Shown: piece by piece, positions 32,614-33,234 of the stretch
How the letters are laid out: each line of letters starts with the position of its first letter
How positions within the stretch are numbered: position 1 is the first letter of the stretch
Assembly: GCF_000485595.1 (NCBI RefSeq)
Contig: NW_014577143.1
Coordinates: forward strand, 541,072 to 574,305
DNA from: Priapulus caudatus
Taxonomy: Eukaryota; Priapulida; Priapulimorpha; Priapulimorphida; Priapulidae
Direction: 5' to 3'
DNA: 33,234 bases
Notes under the pieces: model-generated
The model's database searches: none
The model's input: the letters and a program-made list of their open reading frames with translations, nothing else
What the model was told of the DNA's origin: nothing
Translations under genes and position numbers: made by a program

Positions 32614-33234
32614 GTACGGCACGACATCGTCGGCCTGTGACAGTGGACAGTCGGCCGGTCCCGCCGCTATGTTAATACGTCTTCGTGCTCGGTCGAGTGC
32701 TTACGCTTCTCGCTCGATTTCCTTCCGAAGTCGTCTGCGGGCAGGTGTTTTACGTACGCTGCACTCCCGGGCCGTGATTGAGTTTTCTAGGTGTGTTTGT
32801 AACTAACTAATTTTATCGAGCTGGTTGCCGCACGAATTAACAATGATTCTGGTTATTCTGTTAATTGTAAGCCGCTGTCTCTTCCGTTGCAAAGCTGTTG
32901 TTTCGAAAATTGGGCAATAAACTCTTTCAACATAACTACGCGTGTGAAGTTGTTTCTTTGGGATGTTTTACTTTCATTGTACAGAGGGGGGAGGAGTGAG
33001 AGCGAGCTAAGAAGAGAGAGAGAGAGAGAGAGAGCTCTATTACAGAACACGTATCTTGTCGTTGGTGGTTGCGTGTTTAAAACACAAGCGCAAATGAATG
33101 ATATTACAGTGCCAGTGTCGGCCCTCTCTCCTTCTTACTCTATCTCTCTTTATTTCTCTCTCGCTATCTCTTTCTCCTTCCCTCTATCTCTCTCTCTCTT
33201 TTTCTATATATATATATTATATAATCAAAGACAT

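Larger units (their letters stand above)
30132..33234. other. Downstream intergenic DNA
   Basis: No gene recognised. Holds the foldback elements at 31513-31558 and 32536-32613, a GA tract at 33010-33034 and CT-rich sequence at 33120-33200. Open frames are short and without motifs. Confidence 0.5.

Overview
The window looks like animal (metazoan) nuclear DNA, probably from a non-vertebrate. It has spliced genes with GT-AG introns, TTAGGG/CCCTAA telomere-type repeats, many di- and trinucleotide tracts, short inverted-repeat transposons, and a 56-base N gap. An early-branching animal such as a sponge would fit, but nothing here proves the phylum. I see no rRNA, CRISPR array, bacterial operon or intact retroelement. 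Most long open frames lie inside simple repeats and are not genes.

Layout. Positions 1-5873 are intergenic or upstream-intron DNA. Their centre is a head-to-head telomere junction (TTAGGG repeats meeting CCCTAA repeats at 1560/1561), flanked by mirrored, diverged subtelomere-like arms (about 833-1135 and 1617-2155). Inside the junction is a roughly 400-bp segment with its own inverted ends. It holds a tRNA-like sequence, an AT-rich stretch and more telomere repeats.

Positions 5874-28829 (+ strand) carry the 3' part of one large gene, which I reconstructed from splice sites and codon phase as 15 exons (531 codons plus stop). It encodes a C2 domain, a Ser/Ala/Pro-rich linker, a conserved block leading into a complete C1 zinc finger, and a Lys/Glu-rich tail. 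The start lies in unrecognised exons, probably left of the window. The combination recalls ER-anchored lipid-transfer proteins at membrane contact sites (TMEM24/C2CD2L have SMP-C2; PDZD8 has SMP-PDZ-C1), but that assignment is inference. Exon 14 has an in-frame TAA in an otherwise open Lys/Glu-rich frame.

Introns hold small inverted-repeat elements, microsatellites and several clean tandem arrays (71 bp x3, 91 bp x2, an 18-bp minisatellite running into the gap). Positions 28830-33234 are 3' flank with a 49-bp minisatellite, a coding-like but unassigned stretch (29681-30131) and two more short inverted-repeat elements.

A scattered family of foldback elements with ends like TCAGGAGTG(A/T)ATAATA occurs at least four times. 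Copies at 7873, 9347 and 31513 have perfect 5-bp target duplications (the 7873 copy has a variant end). This family and the telomere junction are the best candidates for something undescribed.
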